From positions 1 to 64,000 of the forward strand of contig MU394139.1 of assembly GCA_022578605.1 (NCBI GenBank): DNA of 64,000 nucleotides, in the 5' to 3' direction. The position numbers and the translations under genes are program-made. Of this stretch, positions 46,400 to 58,652 are shown piece by piece. The notes below the pieces were generated by a model. It had not been told where the DNA came from. It worked only from the letters and a program-made list of their open reading frames with translations, and did not search any database. The DNA comes from Camillea tinctor (Eukaryota; Ascomycota; Sordariomycetes; Xylariales; Xylariaceae). The number at the start of each line of letters is the position of its first letter. The first letter of the stretch is position 1.

Positions 46400-46854
46400 G
46401 AGAGAAGCAAAGCATACGTTTCCTGTCCCCGGTGAGGGTGGTCGGGGAAGCCTGCGCCGGGCTTGATGCTGAAATGGTCAAGCATGAGGAAGGGCGAGAA
46501 GTTGCGCAGTTGCGAAGTGCCAATGGAACGGCGAACACGAGCGCCAGCGCCCTCAGCCTGCTCAACAGCCAGGAAGACCTTGCGGATAGCGCGCGGAACG
46601 GACATTTCGGTATCTAGGAGCGGTTCGGACTCGGGGTTGTAAAAGGGCAAGTTGTTGTCTTCTTCGAAGTTGGAACTAGACGTCGCGTTTCTCGTCGCGG
46701 GTACTAGGTTATATAATAATTCGCTATATTTACTGTTTTGTAGGATTGCGTCGAGGGTAGTTGTCGCAAAGTGCAATACTGGATCGCGAAAGATGATGAT
46801 GGTGGTGGATAGGATGGCTACGAGGAGAGAGATGGAGAGTAGGAAGAACTTCAT
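45601..46854 (-). CDS. Pirin-family cupin with hydrophobic N-terminal extension
   Basis: Exon 1 is 46854-46418 and exon 2 is 46321-45601, giving 385 aa. The intron (GTATGC...ACACAG) contains a GA microsatellite and, by chance, no in-frame stop. Splicing restores HPHRGQETITYLL, the conserved pirin motif. Iron ligands are visible as HPHRG and GIMHAE, as in other pirins (family knowledge: non-haem iron, nuclear cofactor or quercetinase activity). The two cupin domains are complete. The pirin core starts at MSVPRAIRK (residue 84). The 83 residues before it begin MKFFLLSISLLVAILSTTII, a signal peptide or membrane anchor. Translation from Met84 would give a normal cytosolic or nuclear pirin of about 302 aa. 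Confidence 0.9.
46365..46396. repeat. GA microsatellite within the pirin intron
   Basis: About sixteen GA units on the plus strand. On the coding strand they form a CT tract between donor and acceptor. Confidence 0.85.
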
Positions 46855-49680
46855 GGTTTAAAAGGAAAAGGAAAAGAGAAAGAAAAGAAAAACAAAAACA
46901 AAATATCAAATAAGAATAGAGAGAAATATCACGAAGATTCGACCTTCTGTTTCCATTCGGGTCTAAGACAGCCAAGTTTTAGTAAGTTCAAAAAAAGTTA
47001 CGAAAAAGGGAAGAAAAGATTGATGCTGGTTGGTGTTGGTTGGTGCTGGTTTGGTACTGGTTGCGATGCGATGCGATGCGATTCAAGGCGAACCTGACCA
47101 ATCGATGGTCTCAATTATAAGCTTTATCCCACGAACCCCACCAAAGGTGCCCGCTAAAAGTGCTATAAATCATAGTTGCCCCTCTCTTGGGTCAGCCTTA
47201 CCAACTTTTACATCAGCAACGAGGCCACTGCTAGCCCCACCTCTTACGGGTTAGCGTTCGCCCCTGTACCAAGGTTACCTGCTGAAAGTCAGCACTGACT
47301 GAACCCTACGGACCCAGACCGTTGGCTGACTGAATTCTTTCATAATCAATACCATCCAGACTAAAACAAAAGTTTAGGTACTGAGCTACAGTCGGGCAGG
47401 GACCTCAATCACCGTTATTAATAATACAATATATCCGGATTTATCAGGGTAAAAACGCTTATTTAGGAAAAATAGTATCTAACACAATCATGCACACAGG
47501 TTAATATGATCAGTGACGCACCTAGCGGCATTTTTTATGGTTAAGTAATAACTAAGCCGAGGTACTATTTCAATTGGATATGTTTATATACTAACCAGTT
47601 CAGTTACTAGGTATAAGAGAATTTCAATACTACCCTCCCCCAAGCTATCATTTCTGCAAGCAACCTGCAACTCATTTAAATGAAACAAATCAAATTTCTA
47701 ATTCAGACCTGCAAACCACGATTTAAACGTGGGGGCCCTAGATGATTGGACATACCCGTACATGCGTCTTAACCTCATGCATGAGGTATAAAAAGAATAT
47801 ATATATACGAGGTACATCAACGTCGGCTTCTTGAATTAGATGACCTCCAACACAACGAATTCGAATGTATGGTGATAATGTCCTAGGCTCTCCTTTAAAA
47901 AACGAAAATATCACAATACGCACTATTATTAGGAGGAAAGGAACGGTATGCCCCACCATATATCTGTTGGACGACTCTATTGTGCAAATCCGCAAATCCA
48001 TCAACAGATGTTGGTCATCATTAGGAGTAATAACAAGTCTACAAAATTGTCGGTGGGAATTGGAAAAGCAATCCTATCCCAGATGTCTTATTCGGTACAG
48101 ATACAGTTGGGGTCCCTAAATAAAAGTGAGCAAGACTCGAAAGAAAAGAATCAACCAGAGAAAAGAAATGAGAAAAGGGGAAATGTAAGAAAAAGGGGCT
48201 AGGTTAGGTATGTGTATAAGGTACCTATCTACTTCATTGCACCAAGTAAAGAAGAATAAACCTTATATGTACGCCCTTCTCTTTTCCAAGGTTAAATCCG
48301 AATGAACAATTTCCGCTTCGGGCTGCACGTCGTAAAAACCATCCAATAAGCAGTCTACGCTCCAGTACGTCGGGACCACGACGCCGCCGCTGCCGCAATC
48401 TATTCCCGGTTGCTTGTTCCACTGCATCCCCGTTTCGAAAAGACGGGACCATGTTAGTATGACGTGAGATTTTCACATTTGCTGTTTGCTGGCGGTTACT
48501 CTCTCCCCTATATACGTGTCGTTGTCGTGGTCCCACGTGTTGTTGCCTGCGGTTGTGGCATGGGAAGAAGTAATTAGATAAATAAAAGAAAGGGAACGGT
48601 ATGGCGATGGGAACATATACACGATGCTAGAGAAACAGATCGCCGGCACTGCCACTGCTCGTTTGGGTAGTATACCTAGTATGCAGTACCTACCCCTATC
48701 GTTCCGATGAGCAGGGGCAGGGATGGGATATGCCAAGTCCTAGGACATGCTCATCAGAACTTTATTCATTCATAAGAGGGCCAAGGGAGGCTTATATACG
48801 TATGATAGGTGTCGTGCTCGTTTTTGTTCTCGTGTTTTGGGAAGCTAGAGGGGTGTTGCATAGTATGGCTTTTTGTAGATATTGGCAGATGTCACTTATA
48901 TAGGTAGTTGAAGGGGAATGCATCCGTAGGTAGAGAACCTTGACGAGTGAGACCCTAGGATCTTTCGGTCCAAAAGAGCATCATCAAAAGAAGTATTAGG
49001 TTCGATAGATGCTTTTGTATTATAGTGTAACTTTTCATTTTTATGAATCTAAAGGTTGCTGTGATAATGATAAAAGGATGATATGTTCCTCATAACGAGT
49101 AAGAAAGAAAAAAAAAATAAGGAGGGGTTTTTATCCCAGATATCGTTACTATCACTATATGCTCATGCTTCCTTGCTAGGGTACACGTACACATATACAT
49201 ATACATATATAACAAGGCCCGCATAGAATAGAGGCGAAAGAAAATGAATAATATATATATAACTGAATTTCCAAAGGGTTTACCTTATAAGTAAACACTC
49301 CTTTCCCTTCCCCTCCGCGTAGGTTATATCGTGTGGTGAGGGTTCGCGCGATGTGGTGTAGCGCGAATATAAATCATGCAGTGTATGGTTCCTTCAAACT
49401 CCAATGCTTTTTCTTCTTTCCTCTTATTTCGCTTTCTTCCATTTCCCTAGAAGAAAAGTCAAGAAAACCTAGAAGAGAAATCCCTAATTCCAACCCTTTG
49501 ATCCAATTCCGGGAGCAAGGGGGTTGGTTCCTCCCGGTATGTTCTTTCTACATCTAGTCTCTCGTTCGATGTCCTCTGTTGAGGACCAACTAGGTAGTAC
49601 AATAGCATATAGCCTTTCATTATTCCTCCCCTGCCTCAAAACATAACAAAGATAAAATAGATAAAGTCATAAAAAAAAAA
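46855..49680. other. 2.8-kb intergenic stretch, no gene seen
   Basis: Tandem GATGC units lie near 47063-47082. No supported coding frame. The stretch 47140-47340 has several short inverted words (GTCAGC/GCTGAC) and could be a repeat relic. Confidence 0.4.
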
Positions 49681-51363
49681 TCAGGGGTATACGGTGCTGA
49701 CATAGTTCAGCGTAGACGGGTTGGTCTGGTCGACGGAGTACTCGAGGATCTCGTCGTTGGAGATGCCGTAGAACATGGCGTCGGTCGTCATGGCGATGGC
49801 CGTAAAGTTGACATCGGGTCCCTGGTTGAACTCGATGCTCGAGAGCGTGTTCATCTGGCTGCCGTCCCAATGCGTGCCCGAAACCGTGCCGTTCACCAGC
49901 AAGGCCAGGTACAGCGCCTGGTTCCAACTGTCCCACTTCGTGATTGCGAACTGCAGCCGCTGGCTGGGCTGCGGGATGCCCGCGAGTAGCTCGGTCACTG
50001 ATGTATATGTTAGCTAAGGGTTTCATTTTGGGTAAATGCCTAAATAAATAATAGAGACGAGAAATGAAAATAAAAACAGTAAACTAATGCTACACATTGC
50101 GAGCAGGAAGAACTAATAATGCGGCGTACCTCTGTCTTCGGAATTAGTCCAGGTGTCGTTATACGTGGTCACGCTCATGGTCCCGGTCGAGGACGAGCTT
50201 ACATCTTCGGAGACGAGCTCGGCGCGGGAGAGGCGCTGACCGTTCAGCTGGGGAATGATGGCGAGAGATGAGTTCGCGGCCACGTTCGACGAGTCGATGG
50301 CCACATCGGCGGTCGCCCACCTAGTCGAGTTGGCGGTCTTGATAGCGCCCTCGGGCCGCTGGTAGGCCACGATCCAAGCGCCGTCGCAGTTGTCGGCCCA
50401 GCAGCGCTGCCACATCGCCGCTAGCTGACCTCCGGGCCACGTCTCCAGCGTCGCATCGTCCAGGGTGTCGTTCGTCCATGTCGAGGGTGAGTTCAGAGCA
50501 TCCGTGGCTGCCATGGAGCGTATGATGTTCCTGTCGGTCAAGAACCAGAGATGTGTCTCATACCGATTATCGCTAGCTATGTCGATGGACGCACTCGCCA
50601 GCGGCGTCCCCGCAGCGGAATCAATCGGCCTGGTCGTGGCAATGTACATATCGGTTAGGTTATCTGTCGTCCACGAGTTTCCCCTCGAGTCCCACCGCCG
50701 TGCGATAATTGAAGCATAAGCATCCTGAAAGAAGATGGTCCGGTAGATAGTGCCATCCGAGTCTGTCCAATTCGTCGCCGTCAACTTCGAGGCGGCGAGA
50801 ATATTCTGTCCACCGTTCGTCGCTCCACTAGACGACCCATCCGATGAGGATGACGATGATGAGTCGGAGTTGCCGCGGTTGGATGCCAATCCACCTGCGA
50901 CACCGCCTGCTACCGCCGCCGCAATCACTATTATGGCAACTGCTAATACTATATAGAATGTCTTTTTCGGGAGTCCGCATATCGTCGCTTTCGGCGTCTT
51001 CTCGCTCGGCGTGCCGTTCTGGGCATACTGAGAATACTGATCGCCCTGTTCCAGCGGCACACCGCTATTCGGGGTCAAACTAGCTGCTGCTCCTGCTCCT
51101 GCTGGTACTGCTGCATACGGGTGAGGTGAGCCCGCCGAACTGAGAGCTCGCGGGTCGTATGCTCCCGCGTAGGCGGCATTCTGTGAATATGGGCTGCCAT
51201 CTGGCTTGTAATAACCGTGATCCGGCACGTAAACTACCTCTTTCCCTGATTCCGGTACAGTTTGGGGGTAGCTATGATCTGGGTACGACACCACTTCCTT
51301 CTGGTGCAATTCCGGGTCGGGCGCGCCAACCTCGAGGGTGCTATACGGCGTGGATTCCTGCAT
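49681..51363 (-). CDS. Type II membrane protein with fungal fucose-lectin-like beta-propeller
   Basis: Exon 1 is 51363-50130 and exon 2 is 49997-49681, with a 132-bp intron (GTACGC...CATCAG, phase 1), giving 516 aa. The cytosolic head (1 to about 130) is Tyr/Pro-rich with repeated PDHxY-like units (SYPDHSY, VPDHGYY). One membrane helix spans about 136-159 (FYIVLAVAIIVIAAAVAGG), followed by a Ser-rich stalk. The outer part (about 185-516) has repeated blade-like units (WTDSDGTIYRTIFFQD, TYNDTWTNSEDRG, HWDGSQ) and many N-glycosylation sites. This matches proteins annotated as fungal fucose-specific lectin (PF07938, AAL-like six-bladed propeller) with an N-terminal anchor. Sugar binding is uncertain because the blade ligands look poorly conserved. 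A wall or adhesion role is inferred. Confidence 0.8.
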
Positions 51364-54300
51364 GATGTCCTCTATCTATTATACATTCGGCCACCGGGAC
51401 GCCGGGTCTGATTCTGTTAGGAGGAGGCAACAATTTTCGATTCGGCTCTGGAAGGAAAAGCGTTGTATCGCGAGTCAACGCATGGTTTGTCCAAAAGCAG
51501 GCAAAAGGAAGAGTTTCAAGAAGGATCTGCAGAGTTCGAGAGAGCATATGATTATTTTATTAGCTACCTAGATCTAGTTTCCCCTTCCCATCACCCCCAT
51601 CGCCCATGACCCTACAACAACACCCAGCTGGCTTGTGTGTGGTGTGGCCCCCCTCCCCCCCAGCCATTCTATCCAGGCACTGTCGGGGCCGTCCCATGTG
51701 TCGCGACAGGCATTAAGGTGATACAGAGGATCCTCAATGTAACCCCACGGTCGAATCCTTCGAAAGCTCGTTCGGGGACTGGAAGACTTTCACTGTGCCG
51801 TCTTGGCGCTCTGTTCAGGTCCATCTCACGGCCTCAGAGGCGGAGGCAGTACATTACGAGCGTATTAAACCCGTGTACTCTTTGTCGATTCGTCTCTTTA
51901 AAAAGGAAAAGAATTACCACCCTTGTGGACTAACCCTGCGCACCAACCTGGTCATTGTTTACAGTAGTCTCTCTATCGTGGCAAAGATTGTCTTCACCGG
52001 TACGCCATCCAATCAAGACTCAAGACTGCGGCACTTCCCCCCCTTGACTAGCCCACGAGCCAAGGCTGATAGTATAAAATAAGCGACTATTAGCCCAGAA
52101 TGCGATGCATTGATGTCCGCAGAGAGAGACAACCTTCCCCAAGCGGCACAGCACTCACTAGTGTAAAGCTGGCCGCCTACCCATGCGCTCAGGAAATTGG
52201 ATATTGGAAATCAAAAAAAGAGAAGACACAGAGGAGAGAAAGACTCTCAATGCTTACTTATTCAAGAGTTCTCAAGAAGTGTATGTCCTGAAATTATATT
52301 ATAATTGGTGTAATTGAGACATTACAGGAGTATAACGTAGTGCATATGTTGTAATATTGTATACCTACCTAGGTTGGTTTAGTAATTGTGTTTACATTGA
52401 TATTCCGTGCTGCTAGGAGTTTGTACCTATACTCGTACAATAGCAATTCTCGTCTTTTTTAGGACACTATGATATGCGCCCTGACGCCCTGGCGCCCTAT
52501 ACGCCGACCGTCAGCCCGATCACAGCCATGCCGGTTTTAGTGTGCACCATGCCACTCGACCATACACATACACACGCACTATGTAGTTACATTTACGACT
52601 GTTACACATTCTACATATATGAGTATGTCTTGTATTGTCTAGTGAAGGAGGCAAATGGGGGAATTGGCCAGTCAAAATAATCCATTGCAGGTCAGTCAGC
52701 CATATAGAAAGTGCATAATCATCCCCTACCACTTTACTTTGCTACGCTACAAATAAGCGGTGGTGACTGACGGTCACTGACTGACCTGACGGTGACGTCA
52801 AATCCATCAGCAAATTAATTGAAAAGAGGAGCGAAGTATACAAACATCTTCCGTAGGCACACTATATTACATATTACACAGTACGCATGCGAAAAGGAAT
52901 ATACGTAACGGTAACTTAACTCTCCCAATCTCTCTCCTGGTACATAAAACCATGAGAGCTTTTTATTGCTTAATTATCCTCCTGACGAAATACTGGGTCT
53001 CCTCTTAACATGTTTACACTAGTATGGTGTTGCAAATGCATCAAGACGATCAATCCCCCCTTGGTTTAGGATGGATGCATAAGATATTGTAATAAGCAAG
53101 CATTTCTCCTCGTTAGGAGACTACACCACATACCATATGCCGACATATCTCGGAGATGCTTTGTCTGCGTGGTTTTGCGTCCCGATGGGTACACCGTCCT
53201 ATGTGTACGGTGTTGTAATAGGATGGGTAACATAACCCCATATAATCTCATGCACAAGGTAATCCTCCTCTCCCCCTTTTTTTTCTTTATCAAGTATTTA
53301 TGACTGCCTAGTAGGTAAAGCTGGTAGGTAACAATACCAAATAATGCTCTCCTTGGTCAAAACAACAATCTCACTCAGCACGTAAATGTTGTGTACGTGC
53401 AGCAGCAACATATCCTGTACGGAAATAAGTAGGGTAGGACTAGGAGCATAAATAAAGGCCTAGGCTTCAGCTCCGAGGTGGCATTCCCGCCAAAGCCTGG
53501 GGTTTCTTATCCCTTGGCTATGGGCGAACCTGATTGTCGGTGTTTTCTCTCCCCGCAGAATCAGATCGGATACCGGTTAGGTTCTCACTTCTGATGCAAA
53601 GTTCGCCTGGGTGTCGTATTTTTGTAGCAGCTTCGACTTGGCTGCAATGGTCCTTTTCACAAACCAGAAAAAGGAAGGGTCTGAAAACTAGCCGCGCTGC
53701 GAAGCGCTTGATCCACTATAAGATATGAAAAACAACCCTGTTGGTGGATCTCTCTCCCCTCTCCCCATCATCTATCTTGGGAGCCGCTTTTATTATTCGG
53801 AGGGTACGCGATGCTGAAATTTGCTTCGCTCATATTACGTCAATTAGGGCTGTCGATATAATTTTCAAAGATAGCTTGTCTACATAAAGCTATATACTCT
53901 CTAGGTATATCAACAGGTTACCTATTCACTGCTTGAATCTTTGGTTTTGTTTCCACGCAAGAGAAAAGATTGTCCGGATTATTTATCTAAACGATATCGA
54001 GGATCAGCAAGACAAGGTGGAGAAGTCAGAAGTTTTAAAATCTTACTAAAGAGACGACGGCAAAACCATCCCGAATAGTATTTCCCTTCCAAAGTAGTCT
54101 AGGATTTACATCACACAGAAAGAGTCTGAGTTTGACACCTACCCATCTACATACACCCACACACATATATAAATGTATATATGTACATAATATTTCCCCA
54201 GAATATTCTCCAATATCGACACTTTCTAGCCTTTAACCCGATGCTATTAAGAGCAGAGGTCAGTTTCCTGGGGGCAACACTTGGCTTTGTATCATATACA

Positions 54301-55613
54301 GAGGAAACTGTGATTCTAGCGAATCATCCCATAATCTCGCTAAATGCCAGGTAATGGATCTTCTCTGGCGGCTGTTTGGGTTTTGATTCCAAGATTCTAG
54401 ACTACCAATCTCGTTACCCGACCAGAGGAATATCCAGCATCTAACCTAGCGCAGTGTTATGTGACAACCGACGAAAAGAGCTATATTTTGTTCTTCCTCC
54501 AACCTCTCCTAACATTCCCAAATAGGCGGTATGCATGGTCCTCTGGGCTGAAGATAGAAGTAGATCGGTTGCATCCCGGCGTCTACCAAAAACGCCTCCA
54601 ACGCCACTAACAATATCGGACTTGAAACAAGCCTTACCAGTGGCTATCGAAACGGCCGCCAACGATGTGGGGGCCGGCGCTTATGTAGTCTTAATTCACT
54701 ACGCCGCTGCTAAGGCAAGCCATGGGAGCATCAGCTCCTCGCCACAGATATTCGTTGTCATTAGGATAACTATCCATATTCCTTTAGTTTTGTGTTCTAG
54801 ATCGTGAAAGGGGTCGGCCCCATTGCCCTAAGGAATATCGGTCTTTTATAGCAATGAGACCAGTGCATCGCGTTACAGGTTATAATCGGGATATAGGGAT
54901 AAAGGAGTTCAGCACAAGTTCAGCAGAATGGTAAACATGGGGTAGCTGATCACAAGAACTGCGACTAGGAGAAATACGTGCCTGTTCTAAGAGTTGGTTA
55001 GCCTTGATATCCAGAGGGTTAAAAAGAATCCTTTGAAATAGGGGTAGGGCAACAGGCACAGAAACAACAATCTATTGCTCTGCAAGGTGAATAGCTCTTT
55101 ATCAGTCTCTGAATGAATGCGAGGATTTGATGCTGACTAGAAATAGTGCATAACAGTGACCAAGACGTTAAAATTAATGATCGAGGCGTAGTAGTTTTGT
55201 CAAGAGCCGTGTTGACCAAACCACGTCCATCCGCGATAGCTACTATGTGAAAATAGTAGTCCAGAATGGCATTTACACCTCCTCTGAGAGGAAAGTCATG
55301 GTAATAGGCTGGCACAGTAGAATCCTAGGAAACCATGTTGAAAATCAGCAGGATGTAAACACAGTGGTGCATCTGGGCAACGAGTTGCCCGACAACCAAA
55401 GACACGCGCAGTCAATAAGGTTCATGGGCTGTTTTAAGAAGAGCAAACATTTGTTTTCTTCTTTTGCCTTGTTCTCAATTCGCCGAGGGTACTCATTCTA
55501 CAAACTACCTTCAATCATCATATCTCTTGTTAACTACTATTCACGCCGATAAATAACAATTGCGATACTATTCACATTGAACCAAGAGCAGTTCACTACC
55601 AAATCGAATAACC
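51364..55613. other. 4.2-kb intergenic stretch, no gene called
   Basis: A coding-like frame without ATG at about 51725-52080 and a 90-codon frame at 54535-54807 were considered but lack motifs and splice support. CCTACCTAGGT-like words occur at about 52362-52375. Nothing else stands out. Confidence 0.4.
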
Positions 55614-55898
55614 ATGCCCAATCCTTCTCCACCTCCCCCTTACTCGATTATTGATCATTACGGTTGTGTGGATAAGAACCACGCATCCGGACCACCCCCT
55701 TATGACAGCCTTGCCAGAGAGCCCCGATCCCCCTCTTCTCAGCTTTCTGACTATGTACAACCCACTCTCCGGCCTCGCACTATTACCTTCGAGGAACCGG
55801 AGATCCGCCGCTCTACAGTTTCCAAAGTTCGGAAATTTTTCAAAGGTGTTGGTTCAAAAATTTCCAAGGTTGTGAAGAAGGGTCTGGGAAAGTCATGA
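55614..55898 (+). CDS. Small protein with two PPxY motifs and a cationic amphipathic tail, 94 aa
   Basis: Single exon with a clear ATG. Residues 6-10 (PPPPY) and 27-30 (PPPY) are PY motifs of the kind bound by WW domains of Nedd4/Rsp5-type ubiquitin ligases (family knowledge). The middle is Ser/Pro-rich. The last 26 residues (SKVRKFFKGVGSKISKVVKK...) form a strongly basic amphipathic helix able to bind membranes or nucleic acid. There is no signal peptide. This combination resembles small adaptors or membrane-associated peptides, but I do not recognise the family. Confidence 0.55.
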   Translation: MPNPSPPPPYSIIDHYGCVDKNHASGPPPYDSLAREPRSPSSQLSDYVQPTLRPRTITFEEPEIRRSTVSKVRKFFKGVGSKISKVVKKGLGKS

Positions 55899-57749
55899 GG
55901 AACTCTCGAGGCCGGAAGATGACGTGCTCTCCGTATGTTTCTTCTAAACAGTACCAAGCCCAGACACAACCATCCTACTTCCTGTATTATGTGGGATATA
56001 CTCTAATGTGCGCTGATCAAGGTTGACCAGATGAACGATGGATGTGTTGAGGGGGTAGGCAGGCAAGTAGGTATTTTACGAAGAACTGGTGTTCAACGCT
56101 CAATGCTAATCATTTCTATAGGATTGATGGTGGGAATTTCACGGAAAATGTCTGAGTAATATGAAATCGGTTGCCAAAGCCTCGGTGATTTCGTAGAACA
56201 AACTGATACGATAATGCATGATTCGCAACAAGATACTTGAGGTATAAACTCTGGGGATCCTGGGTAAGGGCTTTTCGAGAATAAGCTGCGCGTAGCAAAT
56301 CCATCCCATTTACACACTTCAACCTTGGGTTGGCCCTGAAGGATCGTTCGGGCTGTCCTATAATACTGGCCGCAAGGCATAATAATAATAATGGTCATGG
56401 TAATGATAAGCCATAACAAGAAATTGGCTCTCTCTGAGGAATCCCCAGAAGAATGAAGATAAAAGGTGGTGAGGAGGAACTACCTGCAGGACCAAGTAGA
56501 CCAATAGACAGGAAAAATTGGCTACTGAAACATCGCCAGCAGACCAGCATTTCACTTCAAATCGGTTCTCCTATACCTCCACGGAATCCCAGCCTCCTCC
56601 TACCGTCAAAAGCACCAACCAGTTGATTACTGGCCTAACTCAGTGATGGTAACCAAGGCCATTATGAAGGAGATCATATGTAAGACTAAGCGTAACACAA
56701 CCCGCCAATGCACGTCACATTCGGAACCAATGATTTGTGACATTATCAGCCCATTTTCACCAGCCGACCAACCCAGATCCGTCCCAGAGCCCCCATTTTC
56801 CATGTCCACATATCTACCCCTGAATCGCGAAGAGCTCTTCCAGATAATACTGAAACAACTTGCGAGCGGCACAGCCGTCAGACACCGGGAATAATCAACC
56901 GTCATTACCATTCTTCAATGATTAAATTGAAAAGTTTTCTCTGTCAGAGATAATGCACCTCTGGCGGGATAATCTTTGGATTGTGGCGTACAGCAATAAG
57001 AAATAGAAAATGCTGTGCACCACTATTTTCCCTCCAAAAAAACATCCTTAACGAGATGTATTATCTAGAACCAACAACCATAAGTTTAGAATTGTTTGAT
57101 ATTGCCAAAGCAAGTGGAGGATATTCGTAAAAACGGCACCTACGAGAATCCTACGAGTCCGCTCCATCGGGTGCTCAGTATGTGAGGGTCTTTTCGGCGA
57201 ATGCGGAAACCCAGGGTCAGGCGTCACTGTGCCTCGCATATGCAGCTTAATTCTTCATCTCGCGCGAAAAGCCGAACCAGCATGAGAGGGGGGGCTCGAT
57301 TCTTTTGGAAACAAGAATGACGGACCCCAAGAGACGCGCCCACGCTGCTGTTGCCAAGCAGCTTAGTTCACGATCTAGCCTCAGCTCATAGATCGACCAA
57401 CTTATTCCTACCAACCTCCAGGCAGGCAGAACATATTATCACACATTTACTAGCAGATAACCAATAGATATTAATAAACACCGATTCCCCCATCCTTCAT
57501 CAGGTGAAGAAAATACCTACCTACGTAAGAGATCCGTTTAGGCTAGAGAGAAGGGTCGATAACTGGGTTTACCTTTTTTCCTTTCCCCTTTCTCGCTACT
57601 AATCGGCCGGTAGGATCAGATCCCTTGGCCAAGACAAGTCAACTAAGATCGCCCCTAACGGAGATCATCTCACACTGAGTAAAAGCCCGTGAAGGAGGGG
57701 AGGAGGTCCGACCATCCGTACGTCGAAAGGAAGAAGCAAAAACAAAATC
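55899..57749. other. 1.85-kb intergenic stretch, no gene called
   Basis: Opposed short frames at 56627-56911 overlap each other and show no motif. No other feature seen. Confidence 0.4.
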
Positions 57750-58652
57750 ATGACGAATCACGTTTTGACAAGCGAGAGCTTCCAATTTCTCGATTACCAA
57801 GCCCCCGATAACAAATCGATCGACAGCAATGACGACGACAATAATGACGACACAATAGCCGTCAAGCACGACGCCTTCTGGAGCTACTGCGGGCCACTGC
57901 TCTCCGGCGCAGCGGCCGACCTCCCGGAGAACTTGCACGAGTGGGCCGCGTCGGCGCTCTCCAGCTCGCTAGTCCCGCTGCTGCTCCCCTTCCTCGCCTT
58001 CGCGCACGAGTTCATCCGCAGCCGCGGGCTCGACCACTACTGGCTGACCATCCGCGCGACCAAAGCGACGTCCGAGTTCGACCAGCCGCGCTGGCACACC
58101 GACGAGCTGTTCTTCGGCCGCGACCGAGGCGGCGGGTTCCGCATCATACCGCCGCCGCAGGACACGCAGGAGCTCGACCTGCAGACCGACTGGAAGATCT
58201 GCACCACGCTCCTCGGCCCCCCGACCATGTTCATCCCGCCCGCGCACCAGGAGCGCGCGCGCACTGTCCAGAAAGCAGCGCGCCGGGAGGCGGCCGCGGA
58301 GAACAAGCACTCCTGCACGTCGATCCGGTGCGTTGGGTGTGCTGCGGCGGCGGACTCGGTGCGCGCGCGGCTCGCGACGGAACTGGAACCCCTGGGATGT
58401 GCGCAGGCTCCCCCGGGCAGCGGCAAGGATAAATGGTGCGCGTTCTTCCGTATCGGGCAGGAGGCTGGCGCTGTGCACTCGGAGCCCCGGATGAGTGCGG
58501 GGGATCGGATTTTCGTCAATGTGGTGCCTGGGCGGAGGGAAGAGCTCGGCGCCCTGATGGGGAAGTGGGGAATGAGTTTTCCGCGATCTTGGTGGGTAGC
58601 TCCAAGACGTGGTAGTGGTGGCGGTGCTGCTATTAAAGGGGGGAGTAGGTGA
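57750..58652 (+). CDS. Possible DUF1826-like protein with HxD...H putative metal site, 300 aa
   Basis: Single exon, GC-rich, ATG at 57750. After an acidic, Asp-rich start (25-34) the protein is compact. RWHTDE (His116, Asp118) is followed by TTLLGPPTMFIP and later AGAVHSEPRMSAGDRIFVNVVPG (His243). This His-x-Asp...GP-T...His order resembles the DUF1826 family, a distant double-stranded beta-helix fold reminiscent of Fe(II)/2-oxoglutarate oxygenases. That resemblance is from memory of family patterns, so it is tentative. Two Cys pairs (CTSIRCVGC) lie in an insertion near 189-197. No signal peptide. Neighbours give no clue. Confidence 0.6.
   Translation: MTNHVLTSESFQFLDYQAPDNKSIDSNDDDNNDDTIAVKHDAFWSYCGPLLSGAAADLPENLHEWAASALSSSLVPLLLPFLAFAHEFIRSRGLDHYWLTIRATKATSEFDQPRWHTDELFFGRDRGGGFRIIPPPQDTQELDLQTDWKICTTLLGPPTMFIPPAHQERARTVQKAARREAAAENKHSCTSIRCVGCAAAADSVRARLATELEPLGCAQAPPGSGKDKWCAFFRIGQEAGAVHSEPRMSAGDRIFVNVVPGRREELGALMGKWGMSFPRSWWVAPRRGSGGGAAIKGGSR

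Noticed and set aside
46361..46417. Pirin read straight through as a 417-aa single-exon protein
   Set aside because: The unspliced reading would insert a Leu/Ser repeat from the GA microsatellite in the middle of the conserved HPHRG-ET-TYLL motif; clear splice sites remove it.
51725..52082. Coding-like plus-strand frame
   Set aside because: Long open frame without ATG; no clear donor or upstream exon found and no family recognised.
54535..54807. 90-codon plus-strand frame
   Set aside because: ATG present and partly GC-rich, but no motif and no neighbouring support.
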